Below are positions 1 through 5,849 of a DNA stretch of 8,245 nucleotides, one piece after another. Source of the stretch: an uncultured archaeon (GTDB lineage: Archaea > Thermoproteota > Nitrososphaeria > Nitrososphaerales > Nitrosopumilaceae); contig CATMRH010000055.1 in assembly GCA_950073955.1 (NCBI GenBank), positions 1-8,245 of the forward strand. The letters are read 5' to 3'. The notes beneath the pieces are model-generated. The model ran no database searches, had not been told where the DNA came from, and saw nothing but the letters and a program-made list of their open reading frames with translations. Numbering within the stretch: position 1 is the first letter of the stretch; each line of letters opens with the position of its first letter. Made by a program: the position numbers and the translations under genes.

Positions 1-107
1 GCAAACAATTCTTCAATCCAAAATTCTATTTTCTTTTTAGTAATAGATAGATTTTGAGAAGTATTATTTTTTTCAAATAAAATTGTACTGATAGTTATTT
101 GTTTCAT
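1..107 (-). CDS. 5' end of an unrecognised protein, cut by the window edge
   Basis: An open frame starts at ATG (105-107, minus strand) and stays open to the left edge. It gives about 35 residues beginning MKQITISTILFEKN and continuing into a Lys/Ile-rich stretch that ends with WIEELF. I do not recognise the family. The frame lies just beyond the minus-strand terminator at 143-170, so it would be a separate unit, but no convincing TATA box sits 26 bp upstream and no Shine-Dalgarno is visible. In DNA this AT-rich an open frame of this length can arise by chance, so the call is weak. The hydrophilic pattern after residue 10 and the Trp are mildly in its favour. Confidence 0.3.
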   Translation of the reverse strand, partial: MKQITISTILFEKNNTSQNLSITKKKIEFWIEELF

Positions 108-142
108 ATAATTGATTAAAATTGATTGCTAATGTGCTAAAC

Positions 143-170
143 AAAAAAACCTCTGCATTTCTGCAGAGGT
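143..170 (-). terminator. Hairpin plus T-tract terminator, minus strand
   Basis: On the minus strand a perfect 9-bp stem (ACCTCTGCA pairing with TGCAGAGGT, 162-170 and 149-157) closes a 4-base loop and runs directly into seven T (149-143). The plus-strand side has no T-tract, so the signal points leftwards. It would end a transcript coming from the small ORF at 199-267, or read-through from superoxide dismutase. Confidence 0.6.
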
Positions 171-198
171 CCTATAACTCATATAATAATTATTATTT

Positions 199-267
199 TT
201 AAGCAATAGTGATACTCTGCGGATTTTTCCACATCATACAACACATATTGCAAACGAATAACATCAT
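199..267 (-). CDS. Possible 22-residue Cys/Met-rich peptide (or a small RNA)
   Basis: The frame from ATG (265-267) to TAA (199-201) encodes a peptide beginning MMLFVCNMCCMMW and ending in KNPQSITIA. It contains three Cys and five Met in 22 residues, with a CxxCC core that could bind a soft metal. The stop is followed about 30 bases later by the strong minus-strand terminator at 143-170. A TATA-like TTTAAATA at 311-318 (minus) would place a transcript start near 287-290, but this element also forms part of a hairpin. No Shine-Dalgarno is present. The frame is short enough to be chance, and the same segment could be a noncoding RNA of about 110-145 bases. I do not recognise a family. Confidence 0.25.
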   Translation of the reverse strand: MMLFVCNMCCMMWKNPQSITIA

Positions 268-300
268 TTTGTTTCTATTTTTTATTTGTGTCAAAAGTAG

Positions 301-331
301 AAAAAAAAACTATTTAAAAAAACTAAATAGT
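301..331 (-). terminator. AT-rich hairpin plus T-tract, minus strand
   Basis: ACTATTTA (309-316) and TAAATAGT (324-331) form a perfect 8-bp inverted repeat around a 7-base loop. Read on the minus strand the stem is followed by eight T (308-301). It lies downstream of superoxide dismutase and could end its message. The stem has only two G-C pairs, so it is weak. The same bases include a TATA-like TTTAAATA, so they could instead act as a promoter. Confidence 0.4.
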
Positions 332-460
332 ATAATTTTCTAATTTTTACATATTTAAAAGTGCAAAGCAAAATAAAAAACTAAAAAATAACATTAAACC
401 CATTTTAAAAACCAAAAAAACTAACCATTCTAGTTTTTAATTAAAAATGTTAATATATTT

Positions 461-473
461 AAAAAATAAAAAA
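461..473 (-). terminator. T-rich archaeal-type terminator after SOD
   Basis: About 40 bases past the SOD stop codon, the minus strand reads six T, one A and six T. Archaeal RNA polymerase commonly terminates on such T-rich tracts without a hairpin. A 14-bp palindrome, TTTTTAATTAAAAA, lies nearby at 434-447. Apart from this, 332-512 is simple A/T-rich sequence with no gene visible. Confidence 0.35.
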
Positions 474-512
474 TACAATTTTTCTTTAAAAGAATTTGTC
501 CAAATTAGATTT

Positions 513-1136
513 TTATCCAGGAAGTTCTGAGAAACGATTTCCCACATAGTCCCAATTGACTACATTCCACCAAGCATCAATATAATCAGGTCTTTTGTTT
601 TGATACTTTAGATAGTATGCATGCTCCCAAACATCCAATCCCAACAAAGGTATTTTTTGAAGAATCCAAGGACTGTCCTGATTTGGAGTTGTAATAATTT
701 CAATTTTATTATAAGTCTTATTGAAAACTAACCAACACCAACCACTTCCTTGAATTGCAGTTGCTTTTTCTGAAAAAATCTTCTTAAAATTCTCAAAGTT
801 ATTAAAATAAACATCAATTGAATCTTCCAGTTTTCCTTCAGGTTTACCATCACTATTTGGAATCATTGTTTCCCAAAATAGTCTATGATTCTCAAAACCT
901 CCACCAAAAAAGTTGATTGCACTTCGTCCTGATTCAGGAATTGATTTTAAATTAGAAAGAATAGATGAGATATACAGAGGGTGAGATGCGCTGCCAACTT
1001 GTTCAAGTGATTTGTTAAGCCCGTCAACATATGCTTGATGATGTTTTTGATGATGAATCTTCATTGTTTCAGTATCAATGAATGGTTCTAGTTCATCATA
1101 TCCATAAGGCAATTTTGGAAGTTGATAACTGACCAT
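513..1136 (-). CDS. sod: Superoxide dismutase, Fe/Mn family, Mn-type signature
   Basis: This enzyme converts superoxide to hydrogen peroxide and oxygen in the cytoplasm. The 207-residue length and both family domains fit well: an N-terminal helical hairpin (about 1-95) and a C-terminal alpha/beta domain (about 100-205). The four metal ligands can be placed at His28 (in KIHHQKHH), His84 (FENHRLFW), Asp168 and His172 (DVWEHAYYLK). Gly near position 79-80 together with Gln153 in TPNQDSPW is the pattern of Mn enzymes. Fe enzymes normally have Gln in the first position and Ala/His in the second. Metal use still needs biochemistry, since archaeal members can be cambialistic. The ATG is supported by a TATA box 26 bp upstream. 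The gene is transcribed alone and divergently from the winged-helix gene at 1249. No signal peptide is present. Confidence 0.97.
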   Translation of the reverse strand: MVSYQLPKLPYGYDELEPFIDTETMKIHHQKHHQAYVDGLNKSLEQVGSASHPLYISSILSNLKSIPESGRSAINFFGGGFENHRLFWETMIPNSDGKPEGKLEDSIDVYFNNFENFKKIFSEKATAIQGSGWCWLVFNKTYNKIEIITTPNQDSPWILQKIPLLGLDVWEHAYYLKYQNKRPDYIDAWWNVVNWDYVGNRFSELPG

Positions 1137-1158
1137 AAATCAAATTATTTGAATCCAC

Positions 1159-1165
1159 ATATATT
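1159..1165 (-). promoter_or_regulatory. TATA box of the SOD gene
   Basis: The minus strand reads AATATAT here, centred 26 bp upstream of the SOD ATG. This is the spacing expected for archaeal TBP binding with transcription starting at the start codon (leaderless message). A second AT-rich element, AATAAATA at 1191-1198, could serve a longer leader. Confidence 0.55.
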
Positions 1166-1240
1166 CTTCAAGAACAAAAGTCGAATCAAGTATTTATTGA
1201 AAAAACATTTTTGATCATCATAGAAAGGGTGATAAATCTT

Positions 1241-1247
1241 GGAGGGT
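1241..1247 (+). promoter_or_regulatory. Shine-Dalgarno that bears on the start of the 1249 gene
   Basis: GGAGGGT is a strong match to the archaeal anti-Shine-Dalgarno. It ends only 1-2 bases before the ATG at 1249, which is too close, but 10 bases before the in-frame ATG at 1258 (residue Met4). This favours initiation at 1258. It is the only clear Shine-Dalgarno seen in the window. Confidence 0.4.
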
Positions 1248-1248
1248 A

Positions 1249-1872
1249 ATGCAAAATATGAGAAAACTAGGAACAATTGATTTAGAAGTTTTAGACTTGG
1301 CAATTAAAAAGAATGGGACGTTTAATGAAAATAATCTAGAGAATTCAGAATTAAAGAGGTTTGGGGTTGGAAAAATTCTTGATACCCTTGCATCACTAAA
1401 AGACAGAAAACTAATATCACTGAATAGTGATGGTTCTTTTTCCATAACAGATCTTGCTCGAGAAATTCTTTGGAGTAATAATGTTCCAACGTGGGCAAAA
1501 ATATTGCGTCTTCTTCAGATAAAGTCTTGTACTATAGTACAAATTGTAGACATTCTTAGAATATCGGAAAATGAACTTATAGAAGATATAGAAAAATTAA
1601 GAAAAAATCAATTTGTTCTAATGTCGCCACAGAGAATAGAAGACAAGCTTGTCAAAGTTTACGAGATATTACCTGAAGGAGTTGAGGAGATTGACAAAAC
1701 AGAGGTGAATGGATTTGACAACACTGATTTTGATGAATCAAAGCCAAAAGTAGAGATTCTAAGTATTATTGATGAGATTGTAAAGGTAATTCAAGACGCT
1801 CAAATGGAGCAATCAGAAAAAGATAGTATTAATGAAAAATTATCTAAATTAAAAGACAGGTTAGAGATTTAG
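1249..1872 (+). CDS. Protein with two winged helices, probable DNA-binding regulator
   Basis: Function is unknown in detail. The N-terminal part (about 8-75) has the helix-turn-helix-wing pattern, with a recognition-helix-like stretch GVGKILDTLASLKDRKLI followed by a wing SLNSDGSFSIT. A second unit (about 80-145) repeats it: IVQIVDILRISENELIEDI, then a strand pair. An acidic linker (146-167) leads to a helical C-terminus (168-206) with heptad-like Ile/Leu spacing that may dimerise. No ligand domain or Cys cluster is present. The likely start is Met4 at 1258, judged from Shine-Dalgarno spacing and an ATAAAT element at 1232-1237. The gene is divergent from SOD, and its stop codon touches the stop codon of the convergent SNF2 gene with no base between. 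A SOD regulator is possible from position alone but unproven. Confidence 0.8.
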   Translation: MQNMRKLGTIDLEVLDLAIKKNGTFNENNLENSELKRFGVGKILDTLASLKDRKLISLNSDGSFSITDLAREILWSNNVPTWAKILRLLQIKSCTIVQIVDILRISENELIEDIEKLRKNQFVLMSPQRIEDKLVKVYEILPEGVEEIDKTEVNGFDNTDFDESKPKVEILSIIDEIVKVIQDAQMEQSEKDSINEKLSKLKDRLEI

Positions 1873-3597
1873 TTATTTTGAGCGAATCTTGTCTTGTATT
1901 TGAGCTAAGATTAGCTCTGCCTTGTTTTTATTTTCATAGTTGTCAACTGACTCATCCATTATTGCATCAATCTCAAAGCTCTTGTCCACCAAGATGTCAG
2001 CAACATGATCATCTAACGTTCCATTTCCAATCAAGTAGTATGCAAAGACAGTATTTTTCTGGCCGATTCTGTGGAGTCTGTCTTCTGCTTGTCTATGTAT
2101 TGCAGGACTCCAATCAAGTTCTGCAAAGATAACATATTTTGCTCTAGTCAAGTTGATTCCTATGTTTCCTGCACGAAGACCAGCAATCATAAGTTTTGAT
2201 TCACCATTTTGGAATTTATCAATTTGATCCTGTCTAAATGAATCTGTTTGCCCACCAATTATAGCAACAGGGGAAAACTCCTGGAGACTTTCATGAAGTA
2301 GTTTGTGAATTACCCTGTGATGACAGAACACTACAACACTTTCTTCAATCTCCATAATATTTTTAACAAAATTAATTACATGTGGAAGCTTTGCAATACC
2401 TGCAATCTGTCTCTCGCTCTGAATTGCTCGTTGATATGCAGCAGACTTTGAGAATTCGGTCTCTGCATCTTTTTGCTCTTGTTCAAGCTTCTTCCAGATT
2501 TTATCAAGTTCTTCAATATAATAATCAGTATCAGATGCAATGACTTCTTTGTAACGAACCTTATCTTTGAGTTCTTTTAGGACGTCAGATTTTTTTCTTC
2601 TAAGCATCACATGTTTTTGCAATTCATGTCGAAGTGAAGCTCTCTTATTTTCTAAAACAATGGCTTTTCCCTTATCGTTGACATAACAAAAGTACTCACA
2701 AAATTCCTTAAAGTTTCCAAGTAGTCCAGGTTTAATGATATCAATTATTGGCCAGATTTCTGAACCTCGATTGTAAATTGGAGTACCCGAAAGACCAATT
2801 CTATACAATACTGAGGGAAGTGCTGCAAGTTTTTTGACTGCTTTATATTTCTGGGTAGTTTTTGACCTTAGGTTTTGCACCTCATCACAAACTATGGTCC
2901 TTATTCCAAGTTTTGACAAATCAGAATTTCTCTTAAAAAGTAATTCATAATTAATGACATAAATGTCAGTTTTTGGAAGTTGTTTAGATTTTCCAGTTCG
3001 AATAAGTGTAACGCTAGGTGATTCTGATTCTATTATTCGTCCATTCCTACTTTTTTTCTTTAGAAACTTTGCAATTTCTCGCTCCCAATTAGTTAATGTG
3101 ACTAATGGTGCAATAACAAGTACAGGAAATGTTTGTTTTTCAGTAGCTACATAAGATAACGTCTCCACAGTTTTTCCAAGACCCATCTCGTCAGCTAACA
3201 ACGCATTACCAGAAGATTTTAGCAAAAAGTCTAGTCCTTCTTTTTGAAAATTCAAAAGCTTTCCTCGGAATTGTTCGCCGGCTTTTGCGCGTTTTAATTT
3301 GTGTTTAATTGGAGGTAAAGTAGGTTTTGGTGCAAAAGTCTTTACAATTTTTCTTTGCCAGACATATTTTGATAAAATTTCAAGTGGGTATCTATCCATT
3401 ATTAGTTTGATTTGTTTGAGGTTTTCAGTGCTGTCAGGAATAATTACTTCGTTTACATTTTCTCCATACCAAGCTTCAGGAACTAGTCTTGAGATCATAC
3501 TTACTGCACGATCACCAGAAATTTTCCAGCTCCAGATTTTAGAATATTTATCAAGAACATATTCCAATGTACCAATGGTTTCTAGGGATGTTGCCAT
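1873..3597 (-). CDS. SNF2-family ATP-dependent DNA translocase/helicase
   Basis: This is a superfamily 2 ATPase of the SWI/SNF2 group, expected to translocate on double-stranded DNA to remodel protein-DNA complexes or branched DNA rather than unwind strands. RecA lobe 1 carries motif I DEMGLGKT (136-143), motif Ia VIAPLVTLTNWERE (161-174), motif II DEVQ (238-241, in place of DEAH/DEGH) and motif III GLSGTP (268-273). Lobe 2 holds motif IV VVVFCHH (421-427), motif V around 473-483 and motif VI QAEDRLHRIGQ (503-513). The AELDWSP stretch (492-498) followed by QAEDR resembles SMARCAL1/ZRANB3-type members more than bacterial RapA. Residues 1-105 are a family-specific N-terminal region. There is no HARP or zinc domain and no nuclease fusion. 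At 574 residues it is a compact full-length member. It stands alone, with a possible TATA-like TAAAAAATA at 3613-3621. A DNA-repair role is an inference. Confidence 0.93.
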   Translation of the reverse strand: MATSLETIGTLEYVLDKYSKIWSWKISGDRAVSMISRLVPEAWYGENVNEVIIPDSTENLKQIKLIMDRYPLEILSKYVWQRKIVKTFAPKPTLPPIKHKLKRAKAGEQFRGKLLNFQKEGLDFLLKSSGNALLADEMGLGKTVETLSYVATEKQTFPVLVIAPLVTLTNWEREIAKFLKKKSRNGRIIESESPSVTLIRTGKSKQLPKTDIYVINYELLFKRNSDLSKLGIRTIVCDEVQNLRSKTTQKYKAVKKLAALPSVLYRIGLSGTPIYNRGSEIWPIIDIIKPGLLGNFKEFCEYFCYVNDKGKAIVLENKRASLRHELQKHVMLRRKKSDVLKELKDKVRYKEVIASDTDYYIEELDKIWKKLEQEQKDAETEFSKSAAYQRAIQSERQIAGIAKLPHVINFVKNIMEIEESVVVFCHHRVIHKLLHESLQEFSPVAIIGGQTDSFRQDQIDKFQNGESKLMIAGLRAGNIGINLTRAKYVIFAELDWSPAIHRQAEDRLHRIGQKNTVFAYYLIGNGTLDDHVADILVDKSFEIDAIMDESVDNYENKNKAELILAQIQDKIRSK

Positions 3598-3708
3598 AAT
3601 TTGTCCATGTGTTATTTTTTTACCTTATGAATCTTTCATTTCATTTTAGATCATTAAAAAATCAATTAAATCCCTACAAGAGTTAAAATAGGATATAGTT
3701 CCTAATAT

Positions 3709-3754
3709 TGGAAAAATTCCATCAAAAGATGGTAGGCTCAATTGAATATCAATT
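3709..3754. promoter_or_regulatory. Pair of short palindromes upstream of the 3802 gene
   Basis: TGGAAAAATTCCA (3709-3721) and AATTGAATATCAATT (3740-3754) are perfect dyads with centres 32 bp apart, about three helical turns. They lie in the 204-bp gap between the divergent SNF2 and winged-helix genes and could be operators. They differ in sequence, and AT-rich DNA makes such dyads common, so this is only suggestive. Confidence 0.2.
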
Positions 3755-3801
3755 CATGATACAAAATAACAAATAACGAATCATTACATGTTACTTTAGG
3801 C

Positions 3802-4215
3802 ATGACTGAGCATGGTTATATGTGGATTTATTTGATATTTTTCCTAATTCCACTCGCAAGAATTATTCCTCGTCTAGTGAGAAAATGGCGAAAAAAAGAT
3901 GGAAACACATTTACTGAAAATCAGTTTATCCCAAATAATTCTAGAATAGAACAAAGACAAGAATCATTTGAAAGACAAGAATCATTTGAAAGGCCAAAAA
4001 CCAAAGAGATGCAAGTTCTAGGCGAGTTAAACAAAGGCGTTAAAGATTTTAATAAAATTCAAAAAAATCTAGACATAGATAATAAAATATTAGAAAATAT
4101 TTTAAAGGATTTAGAAGAACAGGGATTAATGAAAATAATTAAGAAAAAGGGATTTTCTGGAATTAAAATAGAACTTTACCCAACAGATAAAGGCTTCAAA
4201 AGATATTATAGATGA
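3802..4215 (+). CDS. Membrane-anchored winged-helix protein
   Basis: The 137-residue protein starts with a hydrophobic segment (about 7-24, WIYLIFFLIPLARIIP) followed at once by basic residues (RLVRKWRKK), which predicts one membrane helix with the rest in the cytoplasm. A polar linker (34-66) contains the six-residue duplication RQESFE/RQESFE, encoded by an exact 18-bp tandem repeat. Residues 67-137 form a winged-helix domain: helix MQVLGELNKG, a turn, recognition helix NKILENILKDLEEQGLM, then wing strands ending in ELYPTDKGFKRYY. A DNA-binding domain tethered to the membrane suggests a one-component sensor or a chromosome-membrane link, but no sensing domain is visible outside. The start is the first ATG. 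The gene stands alone, with a T-rich terminator right after the stop. The exact function is not recognised. Confidence 0.8.
   Translation: MTEHGYMWIYLIFFLIPLARIIPRLVRKWRKKDGNTFTENQFIPNNSRIEQRQESFERQESFERPKTKEMQVLGELNKGVKDFNKIQKNLDIDNKILENILKDLEEQGLMKIIKKKGFSGIKIELYPTDKGFKRYYR
3953..3992 (+). repeat. 18-bp in-frame tandem duplication
   Basis: The 18-bp unit AGACAAGAATCATTTGAA occurs twice without mismatch (3955-3972 and 3973-3990), with two matching bases on either side (about 2.2 copies). It adds RQESFE to the linker of the membrane-anchored winged-helix protein. Perfect identity points to a recent slippage event. Confidence 0.85.
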
Positions 4216-4238
4216 AAAGAATTTCTTTTGATTTTTTT
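4215..4238 (+). terminator. T-rich terminator after the 3802 gene
   Basis: AAAAG (4215-4219) and CTTTT (4225-4229) can pair around a 5-base loop. One A follows, then seven T (4232-4238). The stem overlaps the last base of the TGA stop and is weak. The T-tract alone would be a normal archaeal terminator. Confidence 0.4.
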
Positions 4239-4252
4239 AGTCACAGTATATG

Positions 4253-4260
4253 TTTAAAAT
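4253..4260 (+). promoter_or_regulatory. TATA box of the PAC2-family gene
   Basis: TTTAAAAT is centred 26 bp before the ATG at 4282, the spacing for a leaderless archaeal message. No Shine-Dalgarno lies between, which agrees. Confidence 0.55.
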
Positions 4261-4281
4261 TCATTACATTTCAGAAAAATT

Positions 4282-4962
4282 ATGGAATTTACACAAGATG
4301 AAGAGCCAAATGTGGAAAAACCAATTGTAATTGCAGCAATGCAAGACATGGGAAATGTTGGAAGTATTGTAGTAAATTTTATCAACGATTCTTTGAGAAC
4401 AAAAATATTTAGAATTGCAAGGACACTAAATCCAACATATGTGGTTGATAGAGGTGGATACATTGATCTTCCAAATGAGAGTTGGGAGTACAAGTATACA
4501 GAAGACTTGATAATATTTGGGGGAGGAAAAGGACAACCTCAAGGTAATAGTGAGATAAACGCCTTGTGTCAGGATGTAATTGATATCGCAAAAAAATATT
4601 CTGCAAAGTTTATCTATACACTTGGAGGTTTTCATACTAACAGAGTTTTAGATAACAATCCTAAGACATACATCACAACAACATCCATGGAGCTGACAAA
4701 ACAGATGAAGGGACTCAATGTTGAGACAACGCCTCAAAAATCAATAATTACTGGATTTAATGGATTGATTCTAGGTTTTGCAAAAAAAAATGGAATTCAT
4801 GGTATTGGTATGTATGGAGAATTAAATGAGCCTGAGATTCCACAATACAGGGCAGCGATTAGTATTATCAAGACCCTTGAAAAATTAACCTACAGAAAGT
4901 TGGGAGATACAAGTCAGCTAGAAGCTATGGCCCAAGAGATTGAAAGAAAATTCAAGTATTAA
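4282..4962 (+). CDS. PAC2-family protein (proteasome-assembly-chaperone-like)
   Basis: This belongs to the PAC2 fold, shared by eukaryotic proteasome assembly chaperones and the archaeal PbaA/PbaB-like proteins. Archaeal members are thought to assist 20S proteasome handling in the cytoplasm, but many have no proven role. Typical features are the N-terminal strand IVIAAMQDMGNVGSIV (15-30) with its GNVG turn, the core strand FIYTLGGFHT (110-119), and ITGFNGLILGFAKKNGIHGI (156-175), the usual GLL/G-rich segment before the last strands. The helical C-terminal tail ends ERKFKY. The final residues do not form the HbYX proteasome-docking motif (penultimate Tyr) found in several chaperones of this class, so direct docking to the alpha ring is not supported. 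Length (226) is normal. Its stop lies two bases from the stop of a small convergent broken gene. Confidence 0.88.
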   Translation: MEFTQDEEPNVEKPIVIAAMQDMGNVGSIVVNFINDSLRTKIFRIARTLNPTYVVDRGGYIDLPNESWEYKYTEDLIIFGGGKGQPQGNSEINALCQDVIDIAKKYSAKFIYTLGGFHTNRVLDNNPKTYITTTSMELTKQMKGLNVETTPQKSIITGFNGLILGFAKKNGIHGIGMYGELNEPEIPQYRAAISIIKTLEKLTYRKLGDTSQLEAMAQEIERKFKY

Positions 4963-4964
4963 GA

Positions 4965-5100
4965 TCAGTGAGATTTTCCAGTTTGATGAGGTTCAGTGTT
5001 TTCATCATGACAATCACAAGTACATAAGTGGGTTTTATGATTATTCATGCAATCAATACACTCGTAATGTTTTCTTGTCTCACATGCAGCACAAATCATC
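4965..5100 (-). pseudogene. Small Cys/His-rich zinc-finger-like gene with a one-base frameshift
   Basis: From ATG (5098-5100) the frame reads MICAACETRKHYECIDCMNN and then meets Ser and a TAA at 5035-5037, giving only 21 residues. Shifting by one base at about 5038-5045 opens a second frame that reads HKTHLCTCDCHDENTEPHQ and stops at TGA 4965-4967. Together they make a coherent protein of about 44 residues with two CxxC pairs (Cys3/6 and 14/17) followed by a dense HxxHxCxCxCH cluster, as in small zinc-binding domains. Deleting one A of the AA at 5040-5041 restores the frame. The joined gene would end two bases from the PAC2 stop, the same tight convergence seen elsewhere in the window. It could be a real pseudogene, a sequencing error, or two chance frames. 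No clear TATA box was found. Confidence 0.45.
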
Positions 5101-5228
5101 TTACTAATCAATAAAAGTGGATGAATTTGAATTTTTTCTTGTTAAAATGGAAGAAAAAGTAGCAGATAGTAGAAGTAGTGAAGTGGATTCAAAGAATCAA
5201 TGAACGATTGATAAATTCTACGTGCGCC

Positions 5229-5235
5229 TTATATT
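5229..5235 (+). promoter_or_regulatory. TATA box of the broken zinc-ribbon gene
   Basis: TTATATT is centred exactly 26 bp before the ATG at 5258. This supports that start codon and a leaderless transcript. Upstream, 5101-5228 holds nothing else I can support. Confidence 0.5.
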
Positions 5236-5257
5236 CAAAATCGTATGATATTATTTT

Positions 5258-5423
5258 ATGAAAATAGACATTCCATTATCCTGCCCATCTTGTGGCGGAA
5301 AAATGTATTCTATAAGTTATGATTCGGCATTTTCACTTCTAAAGAGAAGGATTGCATGTATGCAAAGAATGTAGTTTTGAAAGAAATTCTGAAGTTTTCA
5401 AAAAATTTATCTGCTGTGTATAA
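5258..5423 (+). pseudogene. Small zinc-ribbon gene with a one-base frameshift
   Basis: From the ATG at 5258 the frame reads MKIDIPLSCPSCGGKMYSIS, continues DSAFSLLKRR, then degrades and stops at TAG 5372-5374 (38 residues). One base further along, the overlapping frame reads GLHVCKECSFERNSEVFKKF and ends ICCV at TAA 5421-5423. Joined at about 5344-5350, the halves give a 54-residue protein with CPSCGG and CKEC, the two zinc knuckles of a classic zinc ribbon, plus a final Cys pair. Removing one A of the AA at 5347-5348 restores it. The unit has a TATA box at -26 and a hairpin terminator overlapping the restored stop codon, so it looks like a once-functional single gene. An assembly error is the main alternative to a pseudogene. 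Confidence 0.6.
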
Positions 5424-5440
5424 CAGCATTTTTTATTTTT
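5412..5440 (+). terminator. Hairpin plus T-tract terminator of the zinc-ribbon gene
   Basis: TGCTGT (5412-5417) pairs with ACAGCA (5423-5428) around a 5-base loop, followed by TTTTTTATTTTT (5429-5440). The stem spans the TAA at 5421-5423. This is a textbook intrinsic terminator shape and separates the zinc-ribbon unit from the ArsC-like gene. Confidence 0.7.
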
Positions 5441-5447
5441 CTAAACA

Positions 5448-5457
5448 ATTTTTAAGC
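5448..5457 (+). promoter_or_regulatory. TATA-like element of the ArsC/Spx-like gene
   Basis: ATTTTTAAGC (bases 5448-5457 fall in this stretch) is centred about 27 bp before the TTG at 5480. It follows directly after the upstream T-tract, so terminator and promoter abut. Confidence 0.4.
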
Positions 5458-5479
5458 TATTTCAGGCATTAAAAATGAA

Positions 5480-5815
5480 TTGAAGATATACCACAAATCC
5501 ACATGTATCACATGTAAAAAAGCAATTACAGAAATGGAGAGAATGAGCTCAGATATTGAGAAGCGTGATTTTTTCAAAGACCCATTTTCAGAGACAGAAC
5601 TAAAAAAGATTATCAAAATGGCAGAGAAAAAACCATCAGAACTTCTCAGAAAAAGAGACAAAATCTACAAAGAACTTGATTTAGGTAGTAACAAAAAGAC
5701 GGATAAACAGCTAATCAAATTAATGGTAAAATATCCAGGATTAATCTTACGTCCTATTGTGATTATAAAAAACAAGGCATTTGTTGGAAAGATTGATGTA
5801 AAAAGTCTAAAATGA
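5480..5815 (+). CDS. ArsC/Spx-family thioredoxin-like protein
   Basis: The 111-residue protein has the thioredoxin-like fold of the arsenate reductase (ArsC)/Spx/YffB family. It starts with a beta strand, KIYHKSTC, carrying a CxxC pair (Cys9, Cys12). This is the arrangement of Spx-like redox proteins. ArsC enzymes have the active Cys but usually no second Cys three residues later. Other hallmarks are RDFFKDPFSETELKKII (29-45), the PSELLRKRD segment (52-60) and the conserved LRPIVI (90-95), whose Arg91 corresponds to the family's oxyanion-binding Arg. A cytosolic thiol redox or arsenate role is plausible but undecided. The only usable start is TTG at 5480. The nearby ATG at 5475 is out of frame and hits TGA after one codon, so a one-base lesion at the start is possible. 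The permease gene follows after 34 bp. Confidence 0.85.
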   Translation: MKIYHKSTCITCKKAITEMERMSSDIEKRDFFKDPFSETELKKIIKMAEKKPSELLRKRDKIYKELDLGSNKKTDKQLIKLMVKYPGLILRPIVIIKNKAFVGKIDVKSLK

Positions 5816-5849
5816 AGGAATTGAAATTATTATAACCTAATTAAATTAC

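Noticed and set aside
311..318. TTTAAATA (minus) considered as a firm TATA box for the 199-267 frame
   Set aside because: The bases also form the hairpin at 309-331 and lie about 48 bp from the ATG, so I mention it only as a possibility.
1878..3649. Several plus-strand frames of 60-116 codons inside and beside the SNF2 gene
   Set aside because: They overlap a clearly motif-rich SNF2 gene on the other strand and show no domain pattern or promoter of their own.
3953..3992. Tandem repeat considered as a CRISPR-like array
   Set aside because: Only two copies, no spacers, and in frame inside a protein; it is a coding duplication.
5147..5203. An 18-residue plus-strand frame starting MEEKVADSRSSEV
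   Set aside because: No TATA box or Shine-Dalgarno, strongly Ser/Glu/Lys-biased, and no neighbour support; likely chance.
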